Shown here piece by piece: positions 28,506 through 37,010 of a DNA stretch of 64,000 nucleotides. The stretch covers positions 2,480,001 through 2,544,000 of the forward strand of contig NZ_CP082904.1 in NCBI RefSeq assembly GCF_023517775.1, in the 5' to 3' direction. The translations under genes and the position numbers were made by a program. Positions within the stretch are counted from its first letter, which is position 1. Each line of letters starts with the position of its first letter. Below the pieces are notes generated by a model. That model did no database searches, had not been told where the DNA came from, and worked only from the letters and a program-made list of their open reading frames with translations. Source of the DNA: Mixta hanseatica. Lineage in GTDB: Bacteria > Pseudomonadota > Gammaproteobacteria > Enterobacterales > Enterobacteriaceae.

Positions 28506-29108
28506 ATGAAAACAGATTCTCTTGCTACGCGGCTCAATATAGCGATGAACATGGCCGGAATGACTCAGGGTGCTTTAGCCAAAGCATCCGGCGTTTCCCA
28601 GCCTACTATCTGGCGTCTGACCAAAGGTCAGGCCGCTGGATCACGCAAGCTGGTTGACATCGCGGCCGCACTCAACGTCAATGTCGAATGGCTGGCCAAA
28701 GGTCAGGGAGAGATGCAGGGACCTTCCACCAGAGAAGGTTTTTCACATACTCCCGCGGCCAGCGACGTTCCTGTCTGGACGCTGGCGGGCAAAACCAGCG
28801 AGACCGTTACCACGCCTAACGGCGTCCGCGCCAAAAAAACCTGGCGAGCCTATTTGATCGATCGAAACAGCGGTTGTGCTGAAGCTACTGCGGGCAGTAT
28901 CGTCATTATTGATACTGATATTCCGCCGGAATCAGGCGACCTGGTGATCGCTCGCGTCAATGAGCGCATCAGCGTCTATCGCTATCTCGAAGGTCCATCT
29001 AACGGCTTTTTAACCGTGGATGATCCACGTTTACCGGCAGTAGAACTCTCCTCCTCCGCCGAACTCATCGGCGTCGCTATCTTTTTAATCCGTGATTTGC
29101 GCCGGTAA
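28506..29108 (+). CDS. CI/LexA-like phage repressor (XRE HTH plus S24-type domain)
   Basis: A 200-residue regulator. Residues 5-65 form an XRE-type helix-turn-helix (GMTQGALAKASGVSQPTIWR, then AAALNVNVEWLAKG). Residues 85-200 resemble the S24 peptidase fold of CI/LexA repressors (VPVWTLAG, SIVIIDTDIPPESGDLVIARV). An Ala-Gly pair at 94-95 may mark a cleavage site and Ser122 is at the catalytic serine position, but the lysine of the dyad appears replaced by Tyr158 (ISVYRYL). It is divergent from lysozyme-holin-beta-helix and probably represses it. The ATG at 28506 is chosen from domain start; the longer frame begins in the promoter. Confidence 0.85.
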   Translation: MKTDSLATRLNIAMNMAGMTQGALAKASGVSQPTIWRLTKGQAAGSRKLVDIAAALNVNVEWLAKGQGEMQGPSTREGFSHTPAASDVPVWTLAGKTSETVTTPNGVRAKKTWRAYLIDRNSGCAEATAGSIVIIDTDIPPESGDLVIARVNERISVYRYLEGPSNGFLTVDDPRLPAVELSSSAELIGVAIFLIRDLRR

Positions 29109-30165
29109 GCCGCCACATCATCATCCGGTAAGGTGAACTCGCGATACTGCCCACCGGCGACACGATATAAGACATAAATCATGGCGAACCTCTTCAGCTA
29201 CCTAGCCCGTCAGTTATCTAACTTCCCATCGGCGCCTAAGCGCCGCTCCGGGTTCAACTATGCTTCAACACGCCTATGAAGCATGAATGCTGCTTATTAG
29301 TTCGCTGACGAGGCGGTTAACACATTCACCACACTTCATAACCTTTGTTATTAAAAATACTATTAGCTATTAAAAAACTGTCAAGTTTGCTAACTGGAAA
29401 AAATGGCCTTAATCGGGGGGGGTTCTGATAGCAAAACGTACCATTGGCAGGCGTTTCGGTGGGGCCTGAGGTGAGCTAACTTCGTGCCAGCTAATCATTT
29501 TTTCAGTTTTAATGATTAAACAAGCTTAACGGTAACAAGGGATGAAAAAGAGCTAAAAAAAATTTCCGTAAAGGTGAAAAAAACTTTTTTCCCCAATTTG
29601 TTTAACTTTACCGATTATGTTAAACATCTTAAAATTCAATTGGTTAATTAAAAACACCTCGTCTAATAGCTTTACCCATGCACTAGCGAAAGAAATTTGT
29701 TTCGGCGATAAAAAGTAACGGTCACTTATATTTATATTATTTTTCAACAAGTTAAACAACATTGAATTACTTTAGCGTAATCGTTAAAACAACGGAAGAA
29801 CTACCCCTATGTGGTTAGCAATGTTAATCAATGTGAGAAATGTGATCGGGTTCGTTTAGTTAAATTCTTTGCAACATTAACTTCTACGCCAAGGACCAAA
29901 GCGTATTAAAGTTAATAGCAAATTTTTTAGCCTGATATCCGGCCTTAACGCAGCGCATCAAAAATCGACCGGTAGAGTAGGTAAAACGCTTAAGCGCGCG
30001 CGTGGAATTTGCCTGGCAACTTATAAGGTATACCAGCACAGATGGGGTTGCCGTGGGTTAACCCGCGGCAGGAGAAGTACGTTCAGTGCGATCCAGAAAC
30101 AGAGATAAGCAGCTATAGGGGCCATGATCCGGCAAGCCTAAGCTAAACAGGGATCTCCCCTTTTC
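29109..30165. other. AT-rich region without a recognisable gene
   Basis: About 1.06 kb of distinctly AT-rich sequence. Only short ORFs without good ribosome-binding sites or family resemblance are found (the largest about 70 codons on the minus strand at 29553-29762). Small hairpins occur, e.g. ATGCTTCA/TGAAGCAT (29260-29283). No integrase, tRNA or clear att duplication was seen. It looks like eroded mobile DNA. Confidence 0.5.
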
Positions 30166-30615
30166 TCATCCTCCTGACTGTGCTTCAAAATCTTGTTTTA
30201 AGCGTGCCTGCTCAAGCGAGACAGGTTGCGTATCGGCAGTAATAATCTGACGCAGCATCAGGTTCTGATGGGCATATTTTTTAGCCTGATCGTTAAGCGC
30301 GATCACAACAGCGCTTTTCTGTGATGTTTTATCTTGTCGAACAGAATAGAGCAGAAACAATGACGCATTGTTTCTCGGCGTACAACCTACAAACCAGCGA
30401 TCTTCACGATAAAGCAGTTTACAAAGGGCGTTAAACTGCGTCATTGCTAAGCCGCTTTGGATATCTTTTCGCGCAATCGCAGCCCAATGCGGTGGCGTCA
30501 ATGGTTCGCCTGCCTTATCTGGATCTTTAACAAAGGTTATACCTTCTTCGTCATTACAACCGGTTAAAGCCAGCGCCAAAACGATGAGAATAATCCTTAA
30601 CTTCCTGTTTTTCAT
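30166..30615 (-). CDS. Small putative lipoprotein, unknown function
   Basis: A 149-residue protein with a lipoprotein signal: MKNRKLRIILIVLALALTGC, lipobox LTGC with Cys20. The mature part is soluble and includes two more cysteines (ALCKLLYR, FVGCTPRNN) that could pair. I do not recognise the family. The ATG at 30615 follows TAAGGTAAAGG. It stands alone in AT-rich DNA near the phage-derived cassette, so horizontal origin is likely. Confidence 0.68.
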   Translation of the reverse strand: MKNRKLRIILIVLALALTGCNDEEGITFVKDPDKAGEPLTPPHWAAIARKDIQSGLAMTQFNALCKLLYREDRWFVGCTPRNNASLFLLYSVRQDKTSQKSAVVIALNDQAKKYAHQNLMLRQIITADTQPVSLEQARLKQDFEAQSGG

Positions 30616-31246
30616 ATCCTTTACCTTAATGTTTTTCAAGAGGAACATTGCCACATCGACATAAATATAGTAATGATAAAAAACAATATAAGGATTTAAG
30701 TCAAATAACAGAGATTATACGTAGTGAAATTTTCTGTTGTTACGAAATGAGCGAACATAAAAGGACTATAAACAGGCTGCGGCGCAAGCAGCAAAACCAA
30801 TGTTCAATATTGAGGCAGCCATCGGTAGTTATCGTAATGCGTGCTCTCACATGACAAAGATTCGCATGATAGCCCCTCTGGCAAGCGTAGCCGTCGGCCA
30901 ACTAAAATAGAAACTGAACGCCTGCTCAATGCACTCAAAAAGCGTGAGGAAACGGCATATCCAACAGCGCCCTTCTCGGGAAATTTTCTGTAAGAGCCCG
31001 AGAAAAAAGGAAGACAATCATATGGAAGTGCCTCTGCTGAGTGAGTCATGAGATATCGTGCAGTGGCAGGTATAAACCAAACTATTCCCAGAATCGCTCC
31101 ATGAGCGCTATAACGAACTACTGGGATGCAAAAAACCATTTACCAAACCAGAAAAAAAAGCTTAACCTTTAGCTCCGTTAATCATAAGGTCACGTTGATC
31201 ATATCCTTGAAGGCCTCACAGATGAAAAAAACGCCAGGATGAAGCT
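30616..31246. other. Accessory region with short and broken reading frames
   Basis: No intact gene of recognisable family. A plus-strand frame at 30841-30993 (GTG start, 50 codons, basic segment ETERLLNALKKREE) lacks a clear RBS. A decayed frame follows at 31022-31165. Confidence 0.4.
31022..31165 (+). pseudogene. Small ORF interrupted by two in-frame stops
   Basis: From the ATG at 31022, preceded by AAAGGAAG, one frame reads MEVPLLSES, stop (TGA), DIVQWQV, stop (TAA), then TKLFPESLHERYNELLGCKK and PFTKPEKKA to TAA at 31163-31165. The last 29 codons have a plausible protein-like composition and end. This suggests a short former gene inactivated by two nonsense changes. No family is recognised. 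Confidence 0.4.
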
Positions 31247-31345
31247 ATGAAGATTGGATACATTTTCCCAGCGGTGTGCGGCATTGCCGGTGTGGTGCTT
31301 CTGATCTGGTTCATCGCCAGCGGGGCGTGGATGCCAGGGGCTTAG
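31247..31345 (+). CDS. Small single-helix membrane protein (32 aa)
   Basis: A 32-codon frame with ATG at 31247 and RBS CCAGGATGAAG. The product MKIGYIFPAVCGIAGVVLLI continues with WFIASGAWMPGA: a single hydrophobic helix of about 22 residues with a short polar end. Too short for family assignment. A second small frame follows after 25 nt, so the two could be a unit. Realness rests on RBS, length of the helix and codon composition. Confidence 0.45.
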   Translation: MKIGYIFPAVCGIAGVVLLIWFIASGAWMPGA

Positions 31346-31370
31346 GCCGGGAGAGACGTTTGGGTGAATT

Positions 31371-31499
31371 ATGAATAACGATACGCCGAAAATTGCCTTT
31401 GCATATCCTACTTTCCCAAGGCCTGGGATGAGTGCTATTGGGCCAATCCCCTCGGATATTGGTAAACAGGTGACTGAATTTCCAGCCAGAGACGCCTAA
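31371..31499 (+). CDS. Small hypothetical protein (42 aa)
   Basis: A 42-codon frame with ATG at 31371. The product is proline-rich and soluble (AYPTFPRPGMSAIGPIP). No good Shine-Dalgarno is visible (GGGTGAATT). Its stop codon overlaps the stop of the convergent frame at 31496-31753. Function unknown; it may be phage-derived. Confidence 0.35.
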   Translation: MNNDTPKIAFAYPTFPRPGMSAIGPIPSDIGKQVTEFPARDA

Positions 31500-31753
31500 C
31501 TAATGGGTACTGCGGTATTAAACAGGGATGATTTTGTAGCAACATTTCCTGTTTGCTTTCTTCCATTGGAATCTTTTTCGATGATATCAACCACCCTCTT
31601 CATATCCCTACTGATGGCTAGAATGTCCCTGCGGAGAGCCTGCGCATCACTCTCTTGCGAAGCCATGTCCAGGTAGTTTGTGGAGGGTATGATGTTCATA
31701 ATACTACCTACAGCACGCAGGTAACCTCTCACACCAACAACCGCATTTTCCAA
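31496..31753 (-). CDS. Hypothetical protein (about 85 aa)
   Basis: An 85-codon frame starting with TTG, or shorter from an internal ATG (MNIIPSTNYLDMA). The second half is a helical, charged segment (SDAQALRRDILAISRDMKRV). No good RBS for either start and the frame begins directly behind the cutC terminator, so it could be a truncated gene. The amphipathic composition suggests it once coded for protein. Confidence 0.4.
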   Translation of the reverse strand: MENAVVGVRGYLRAVGSIMNIIPSTNYLDMASQESDAQALRRDILAISRDMKRVVDIIEKDSNGRKQTGNVATKSSLFNTAVPIS

Positions 31754-31766
31754 TAATTAATTTGGA

Positions 31767-31797
31767 TAAAAAAAACCCCAACAAAGTGCTGGGGTTT
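31767..31797 (-). terminator. Terminator of cutC/MicL
   Basis: Minus strand AAACCCCA-(N9)-TGGGGTTT followed by a run of eight T. Strong intrinsic terminator about 60 nt after the cutC stop. Confidence 0.9.
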
Positions 31798-32090
31798 GGT
31801 ACTTGCAAACATCACGTCTGAGGAACGGCGTGCTGCGCGGCAAAAACTGTTATGGTCAGGCAACCCGAACAACATTCATCTGCATGATGCTTTTCATCGC
31901 CTCAACCATTTCACCGTCGACACACTGGCGGCTGAATTCATCGGTCTCGACATCGGAACTCATGGAAACGCCTGCTTTACGGTAGCGCATCGAGGAAGAA
32001 ACCAGATGGCTGGCGGAGCTGTGTAGCTCACGAATTCCCGCATCCAGAAACTTTTGCAGGTTGCTTAACCTGACGCCTGCACCAGCCATA
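31767..32090 (-). ncRNA. micL: Probable MicL sRNA from the cutC 3' end
   Basis: In E. coli the sigma-E-dependent sRNA MicL (about 300 nt) starts inside cutC, ends at its terminator and represses lpp translation. Here the minus strand of cutC contains GGAACTT (plus-strand 32117-32123) - 17 bp - TCCAA (32095-32099), a fair sigma-E promoter. A start near 32090 and the terminator at 31767 give about 320 nt, close to the known size. The identity rests on position, promoter and length, not on an alignment of the pairing region. Confidence 0.6.
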
Positions 32091-32608
32091 ATGATTGGAC
32101 CTTTACTTAACTCAGTAAGTTCCTTTAACAGTACAATTCCATTCTCAGCATTTTGCTGCTGGCCTGATGTCAGAATGCGCGCAACGCCCAGCGCGGTCAA
32201 TGTCTCCAGCGTACGTTTCGGACTATGACAAAGATCGAAAGCGCGATGAAAGGTCACCTGCATATCGCCGCACAGCGATATGATTTCTTGCATCTTCTTG
32301 ATGTCTATATAAGCATCTTCATCCAGCATACCCAGCACCACGCCGGGAAAACCCAGCTCACGGATTAATGCGACATCGGATTTCATCGTGGCAAATTCGC
32401 TGGCGCTGTAGCAAAAATCCCCGCCGCGCGGACGAACGATAGGGTGAACCGGTATATGTAATTGTTCGCGTGCCGCCTGCAACATGCCGGCGGACGGCGT
32501 TAACCCGCCCTCTTTTGGCGCGGCGCAAAGCTCAATGCGGTCAGCGCCCGCCTGCTGGGCGTTAACCGCACAGTCGATTCCGTAGCAGCAGACTTCCAGT
32601 TTAACCAT
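31856..32608 (-). CDS. cutC: Copper homeostasis protein CutC
   Basis: A 250-residue TIM-barrel protein of the CutC family: [29 protein letters not shown] start (only the first 20 residues quoted elsewhere would match), [26 protein letters not shown] and RILTSGQQQ. CutC was first linked to copper tolerance; in E. coli part of the effect has been attributed to the MicL RNA encoded in the gene's 3' end. RBS AGGAGGATGAA precedes the ATG. Followed by a strong terminator. Confidence 0.95.
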   Translation of the reverse strand: MVKLEVCCYGIDCAVNAQQAGADRIELCAAPKEGGLTPSAGMLQAAREQLHIPVHPIVRPRGGDFCYSASEFATMKSDVALIRELGFPGVVLGMLDEDAYIDIKKMQEIISLCGDMQVTFHRAFDLCHSPKRTLETLTALGVARILTSGQQQNAENGIVLLKELTELSKGPIIMAGAGVRLSNLQKFLDAGIRELHSSASHLVSSSMRYRKAGVSMSSDVETDEFSRQCVDGEMVEAMKSIMQMNVVRVA

Positions 32609-32694
32609 TTCATCCTCCTGTTAATGACTGCTGGCTGGTTTTCTGATTCTCAGTTAGGCTCAGTTTGCAGGGCAGTGTAAAGAGAAGCTTAATC

Positions 32695-33843
32695 ATGACA
32701 TTCAATTTCGACCAATGGATAGACCGGCATCACAGCGATAGTCTCAAGTGGCGAAAATATGGCGATCGCGATATTTTGCCGCTGTGGGTCGCCGATACTG
32801 ATTTTCGCTCGCCGCCCGCGGTTATCGACGCGCTGCATGCGCGCGTGGAGCATGGCGTGTTCGGCTACGGCGGTGAGCCCAGCGAACTGATTGATATTGT
32901 TATAGCGCGTATGGCGGCTCGCTATAACTGGCAGATTGAGCCAGAGTGGTTAGTTTTTTTGCCTGGTGTGGTAGCCGGACTGAACTTATGCGTACGCGCC
33001 TTTACTTCACGCGGCGAAGGCACGCTTGCCCCTACGCCGGTCTATCCGCCTTTCAGGCTGGCGGCAGCCTGGGCGGAACGCAGTCAGATCAATGTGCAAA
33101 TGCGGCTGGAGAATCAGCGCTGGGTCATGGACCTGACGGCAGCTGAGATGCAGTTAAGCGGCAATGAGAAATTGCTGATGCTGTGCAATCCCCATAACCC
33201 CGGCGGCACGGTTTACCGCCGCGAGGAGTTGGCGGAGCAGTTACGCTTTGCCCAGCGCCATAATTTGATCGTCTGTTCTGATGAAATCCACTGCGATCTA
33301 ATCCTGGAGTCCGGCTTAAGGCATATCCCTTTCGCGACGCTTAGCGAAGATGCCGCTCAACGCTCGGTGACCTTAATTTCACCGTCCAAAACCTTCAACA
33401 TTGCCGGCCTGGGCGCATCGCTGGCGATTATCCCGAATAAGGCGTTGCGCCAGCGCTTCGAAAAAGCCCGGCGCGGCGTAGTACCCTCAGTGGATATCCT
33501 GGCGCTGACCGCTGCCACTGCCGCCTGGCGCGATGGCCAGCCCTGGCTGGATGCACAGCTTGACTATTTGCGTCGTCATCGTAACTGGCTATGCGAACGC
33601 ATTAACGCGCTGCCGGGCTTAAGCGTCGCGCCGCCGGAAGCCACTTACCTGGCCTGGATTGCCGCCCGGCTACCGAACGTTGCCAGCCCGGCGAGCTGGT
33701 TTGAACAATACGGACTGGGCTTTTCGGCGGGCCGGGAATTCGGCGACGATGGTTTTGTACGTTTTAATTTCGGTTGCACGCGCGCCACGCTGGAAGAGGC
33801 GATGGTGCGCATGGAGCGTGCGGTCGCCGCCGCCGGAACTTAA
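32695..33843 (+). CDS. PatB/MalY-family PLP-dependent C-S lyase (cystathionine beta-lyase type)
   Basis: A 382-residue fold type I PLP enzyme of the MalY/PatB group. Characteristic segments are WVADTDFRSPPAV, CNPHNPGGTVYRREEL, VCSDEIHCDLIL and [14 protein letters not shown], where the Lys of SKTFN binds PLP. The C-terminal RFNFGC supplies the substrate-carboxylate Arg. It should cleave cystathionine or similar thioethers to ammonia, pyruvate and a thiol. Start at ATG 32695; ten upstream codons have no RBS. Divergent from cutC and overlaps the end of yecM by 4 bases. Confidence 0.88.
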   Translation: MTFNFDQWIDRHHSDSLKWRKYGDRDILPLWVADTDFRSPPAVIDALHARVEHGVFGYGGEPSELIDIVIARMAARYNWQIEPEWLVFLPGVVAGLNLCVRAFTSRGEGTLAPTPVYPPFRLAAAWAERSQINVQMRLENQRWVMDLTAAEMQLSGNEKLLMLCNPHNPGGTVYRREELAEQLRFAQRHNLIVCSDEIHCDLILESGLRHIPFATLSEDAAQRSVTLISPSKTFNIAGLGASLAIIPNKALRQRFEKARRGVVPSVDILALTAATAAWRDGQPWLDAQLDYLRRHRNWLCERINALPGLSVAPPEATYLAWIAARLPNVASPASWFEQYGLGFSAGREFGDDGFVRFNFGCTRATLEEAMVRMERAVAAAGT

Positions 33844-34403
33844 TCCTGCTCGCTGGCGACAATCTCCTGCAAACTCCATGGATGGAATTTGATAGTGATT
33901 TGACCGTCGGTAACGGCCAGCGTGGGATTAGGCAACCGCTCGCCTTCGCCCTGCGGCGCGCTGGTTTTAAACGAAATGCCCGGCTGCAGCAGGCCGCTGT
34001 CAGATAACAACGCCATTGCCCTGGCACCAAGCGTGGCCGGATCGCCGCGCAGTACGATCTCAACATGTTCCCACCCTTCATGGCGGTACAGTTTATTGCC
34101 CGGCCACGGCAACTCCACCACCTTAATGTGCCAGGGTCCTACGCGCAGCGGCTCATTCAGCAGGAACAAACAAATCGGTCTGCCATTAATCATTTTTTCT
34201 GAAAACAACTGGCCAACCTGCATCAATCCTTGTTTCCAGCGCTCCGCTGTTGCAATTTGATGGCAGCGCAGCGAAATATGATCGGCTTCGAGATCTTCCA
34301 GCACTAAACCCAACTTTTTAGCCAAATTTACCAGTGATTCTTCGAAACGCGGCAGATCGTCAGCCAGCTCAGACAGCGCTTCCAGATTATTCCTGAATGG
34401 CAC
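33840..34403 (-). CDS. yecM: VOC-superfamily metal-binding protein YecM
   Basis: A 187-residue protein matching the YecM family: FEESLVNLAKKLGL, HISLRCHQIATAERW, GRPICLFLL and KLYRHEGWEHVEIVL. The structure of the E. coli protein is of the glyoxalase/isomerase (VOC) type; its substrate is unknown. The start codon is GTG at 34401-34403 with RBS GGAGAG. The 3' end overlaps the convergent C-S lyase gene by 4 bases, which is unusual in the otherwise well-spaced region. Confidence 0.92.
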   Translation of the reverse strand: MPFRNNLEALSELADDLPRFEESLVNLAKKLGLVLEDLEADHISLRCHQIATAERWKQGLMQVGQLFSEKMINGRPICLFLLNEPLRVGPWHIKVVELPWPGNKLYRHEGWEHVEIVLRGDPATLGARAMALLSDSGLLQPGISFKTSAPQGEGERLPNPTLAVTDGQITIKFHPWSLQEIVASEQD

Positions 34404-34713
34404 AATTACTCTCCAATTTTATACAGTTTTATTAAACATTGTTTGCTTTATGAGCAGTTTTACAAGGCCATTTATAGTTGTAAAAATGGCGTTCAGAACG
34501 GAATTTTTAGATAAGTTGACGTAATTTACCGTATTAATGTCCAGTTTAACACGGCACAGGACCAGAAAATATTTTATAAAACCACGGTTAACCTAATGTT
34601 TTTAATTATGTTTGCTGTGGCTTTAAGGTAATTCCTAATTGGTCAGGTGCGCAATTGCGGCTCCTAAGCCTTTCTTATAGATTTACCCGAACCATCACAC
34701 AAGGAAAGGCTTT
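34404..34713. other. AT-rich gap upstream of a small membrane protein gene
   Basis: About 310 AT-rich bases. It probably holds the yecM promoter (minus) and a promoter for the 34714 gene (plus); I cannot place the boxes with confidence. Confidence 0.4.
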
Positions 34714-34836
34714 ATGCTTAAACTCATTATTATTGCAGTTCTTATCGCGCTGATGGGGTATGCTCTCTCCCGCCACTGGAAGGTGCGCAATGAAAAAACG
34801 GTAAATAACCCTTATCGGCATTCTCGGCGTCGCTAA
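34714..34836 (+). CDS. Small membrane protein (40 aa)
   Basis: A 40-codon frame with ATG at 34714 and a good RBS (AAGGAAAGG at 34701-34709). The product MLKLIIIAVLIALMGYALSR is a single membrane helix, followed by a basic tail (HWKVRNEKTVNNPYRHSRRR). The positive C-terminus predicts an N-out, C-in topology. No family recognised. A 10-bp hairpin GGCGGAAACA/TGTTTCCGCC (34853-34882) follows the stop and may end its transcript. Confidence 0.6.
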   Translation: MLKLIIIAVLIALMGYALSRHWKVRNEKTVNNPYRHSRRR

Positions 34837-34852
34837 CCTTTTTTTCGTCGGT

Positions 34853-34882
34853 GGCGGAAACATATACAGCAGTGTTTCCGCC
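34853..34882 (+). terminator. Hairpin after the small membrane protein gene
   Basis: GGCGGAAACA (34853-34862) pairs with TGTTTCCGCC (34873-34882). It lacks a following T-run; a T-run lies just before it instead, so termination would be inefficient on the plus strand. Confidence 0.4.
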
Positions 34883-35041
34883 CGCTACGGCTGCTGACGC
34901 TCCCCTCCAAATAAAGTATACTTCTCCCCTTCTTTTTTCCGCGTCGCCATTGTACAGCAACCTGCCAGGCTGTCAGGCGTCGCGATGATTATGCCCGTCG
35001 CCCTGGCGCGGCGGGCAGTGCAGACAGATGAAGGTAACTCG

Positions 35042-36775
35042 GTGAATATTCAGGCTCTCCTTTCGGAAAAAGTTAGTCAGGCGATGATGGCGGTTGGCGC
35101 ACCGGCAGATTGCGAACCTATGGTTCGTCAGTCGGCCAGGGTTCAGTTTGGCGATTACCAGGCCAACGGCATTATGGCGGTCGCGAAAAAGCTGGGTCAG
35201 CAGCCCCGTCAGCTGGCCGAGCAGGTGGTACAGCATCTGGCGCTCAACGGCATCGCCAGCAAGGTCGAAATCGCCGGCCCAGGCTTCATTAATATTTTCC
35301 TCGCGCCTGAATGGCTGGCGCAGCAGACAGAAGCCGCGCTGGCGTCGCCGCGCCTGGGCGTTGCGCCGGTAGACGCGCAAACTATCGTTATTGATTACTC
35401 CGCGCCGAACGTCGCGAAAGAGATGCACGTAGGCCATGTGCGCTCCACCATTATTGGCGATGCAGCAGCGCGTACGCTGGAGTTCCTTGGCCATAAAGTG
35501 ATTCGCGCCAACCATGTCGGTGACTGGGGTACGCAGTTCGGTATGCTGATTGCCTGGCTGGAAAAGCAACAGCGCGAACATCATGAAGCGATCGCGCTGG
35601 CCGATCTGGAAGCGTTCTACCGCGAAGCGAAAAAGGCCTATGACGAAGATGCAGCCTTTGCCGAGCGCGCGCGCGGCTATGTAGTGAAGCTGCAGGGCGG
35701 CGATGAATATTGCCGTACCATGTGGAAGAAACTGGTCGATATCACTATGACGCAAAACCAGACGGTTTACGATCGTCTGAACGTGACGCTGACGCGTAAC
35801 GATGTCATGGGTGAAAGCCTGTATAACGATATGCTGCCGGGCATCGTCGCCGACCTGAAAGCCAAAGGTTTAGCGGTAGAAAGCGAAGGCGCTACCGTGG
35901 TTTTCCTTGATGAGTTTAAAAATAAGGAAGGCGAGCCGATGGGCGTGATCGTTCAGAAAAAGGACGGCGGCTACCTGTATACCACCACCGATATTGCCTG
36001 CGCGAAATACCGTTACGAGCAGCTGCACGCTGATCGCGTGCTGTACTATATCGACTCGCGTCAGCATCAACATTTGATGCAGGCCTGGACTATCGTACGT
36101 AAAGCGGGTTATGTGCCGGAATCGGTACCGCTTGAGCATCATATGTTCGGCATGATGCTGGGCAAAGATGGACGTCCGTTTAAAACCCGCAGCGGCGGCA
36201 CCATTAAGCTTTCCGATCTGCTGGATGAAGCGGTTGAACGCGCTACCGCCCTGGTTTCTGAGAAGAACCCGGAGATGGACGCGGATGAGCTGCGTAAGCT
36301 GGCCAACATTGTCGGCATCGGCGCGGTAAAATATGCGGATCTGTCGAAAAGCCGTACCACCGATTACATTTTCGACTGGGATAATATGCTGGCATTTGAG
36401 GGCAATACGGCGCCTTATATGCAGTATGCCTATACGCGCGTGCTGTCGGTGTTCCGCAAAGCCGGCATTGATGAGAATGCGCAGCTGGAAGGCGCTATTC
36501 AGCTGAACGATGAGCGCGAAGCGCAGCTGGCGGCGCGTTTGTTACAGTTTGAAGAGACGATTACGCTGGTAGCGCGCGACGGTACGCCGCATGTGATGTG
36601 CGCTTATCTGTACGATCTGGCCGGCCTGTTCTCTGGTTTTTATGAGCACTGCCCGATTTTGGCGGCGGAAGATGCCGCCGTACGCCAGAGCCGTCTGAAG
36701 CTGGCGCTGCTGACGGCGCGCACTCTGAAGCAGGGTCTGGATACGCTGGGTATTGAAACCGTCGAGCGTATGTAA
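35042..36775 (+). CDS. argS: Arginyl-tRNA synthetase
   Basis: A 577-residue class I synthetase. The GTG at 35042 (RBS GAAGGT) gives the N-terminus [16 protein letters not shown], identical in plan to E. coli ArgS; the longer frame upstream is non-coding. The HIGH motif is HVGH in [14 protein letters not shown]. Like most ArgRS it lacks a canonical KMSKS, with [13 protein letters not shown] in its place. The C-terminal DALR anticodon-binding domain is complete. Followed by two hairpins, the second a strong bidirectional terminator. Confidence 0.98.
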   Translation: MNIQALLSEKVSQAMMAVGAPADCEPMVRQSARVQFGDYQANGIMAVAKKLGQQPRQLAEQVVQHLALNGIASKVEIAGPGFINIFLAPEWLAQQTEAALASPRLGVAPVDAQTIVIDYSAPNVAKEMHVGHVRSTIIGDAAARTLEFLGHKVIRANHVGDWGTQFGMLIAWLEKQQREHHEAIALADLEAFYREAKKAYDEDAAFAERARGYVVKLQGGDEYCRTMWKKLVDITMTQNQTVYDRLNVTLTRNDVMGESLYNDMLPGIVADLKAKGLAVESEGATVVFLDEFKNKEGEPMGVIVQKKDGGYLYTTTDIACAKYRYEQLHADRVLYYIDSRQHQHLMQAWTIVRKAGYVPESVPLEHHMFGMMLGKDGRPFKTRSGGTIKLSDLLDEAVERATALVSEKNPEMDADELRKLANIVGIGAVKYADLSKSRTTDYIFDWDNMLAFEGNTAPYMQYAYTRVLSVFRKAGIDENAQLEGAIQLNDEREAQLAARLLQFEETITLVARDGTPHVMCAYLYDLAGLFSGFYEHCPILAAEDAAVRQSRLKLALLTARTLKQGLDTLGIETVERM

Positions 36776-36784
36776 GCCGCAGAA

Positions 36785-36814
36785 AGCTTCCCTTTCAAGC
36801 CTGCAAGGGAAGCT
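36785..36814 (+). other. First hairpin after argS
   Basis: AGCTTCCCTT (36785-36794) / AAGGGAAGCT (36805-36814), perfect 10-bp stem, no T-run. Precedes the terminator at 36822. Confidence 0.55.
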
Positions 36815-36821
36815 ACGGGTA

Positions 36822-36851
36822 AAAAAGTCCACGCCTCGGCGTGGACTTTTT
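36822..36851. terminator. Bidirectional terminator between argS and the glycosyltransferase gene
   Basis: AAAAAGTCCACGC (36822-36834), loop CTCG, GCGTGGACTTTTT: a 13-bp perfect stem with T-run on both strands. It serves argS and can end the convergent minus-strand transcript. Confidence 0.92.
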
Positions 36852-37010
36852 ATATGAGGCGTAAAGCATCAAAAATAGTGCTACAGAGAAGTCACGAACA
36901 GGGCGGCTTTAATGCCCCCCTATATCCGTGTCGCGGTTATCGGCTACAGCAGCGGTCAGATGGCATAACACCAAAACAAGCTTATACAAGCAGCGCTTTA
37001 CCCACGCTTG

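Noticed and set aside
29553..29762. 69-codon minus-strand frame in the AT-rich region
   Set aside because: No good RBS, no recognisable motif and a Phe/Lys/Asn/Ile-rich composition expected by chance in AT-rich DNA.
30804..31139. 111-codon minus-strand frame
   Set aside because: No RBS and no family-like motif; overlaps plus-strand frames that look at least as plausible.
25745..31753. Complete prophage
   Set aside because: No integrase, terminase, capsid, tail-assembly genes, tRNA or obvious att repeats; only four phage-type genes are intact.
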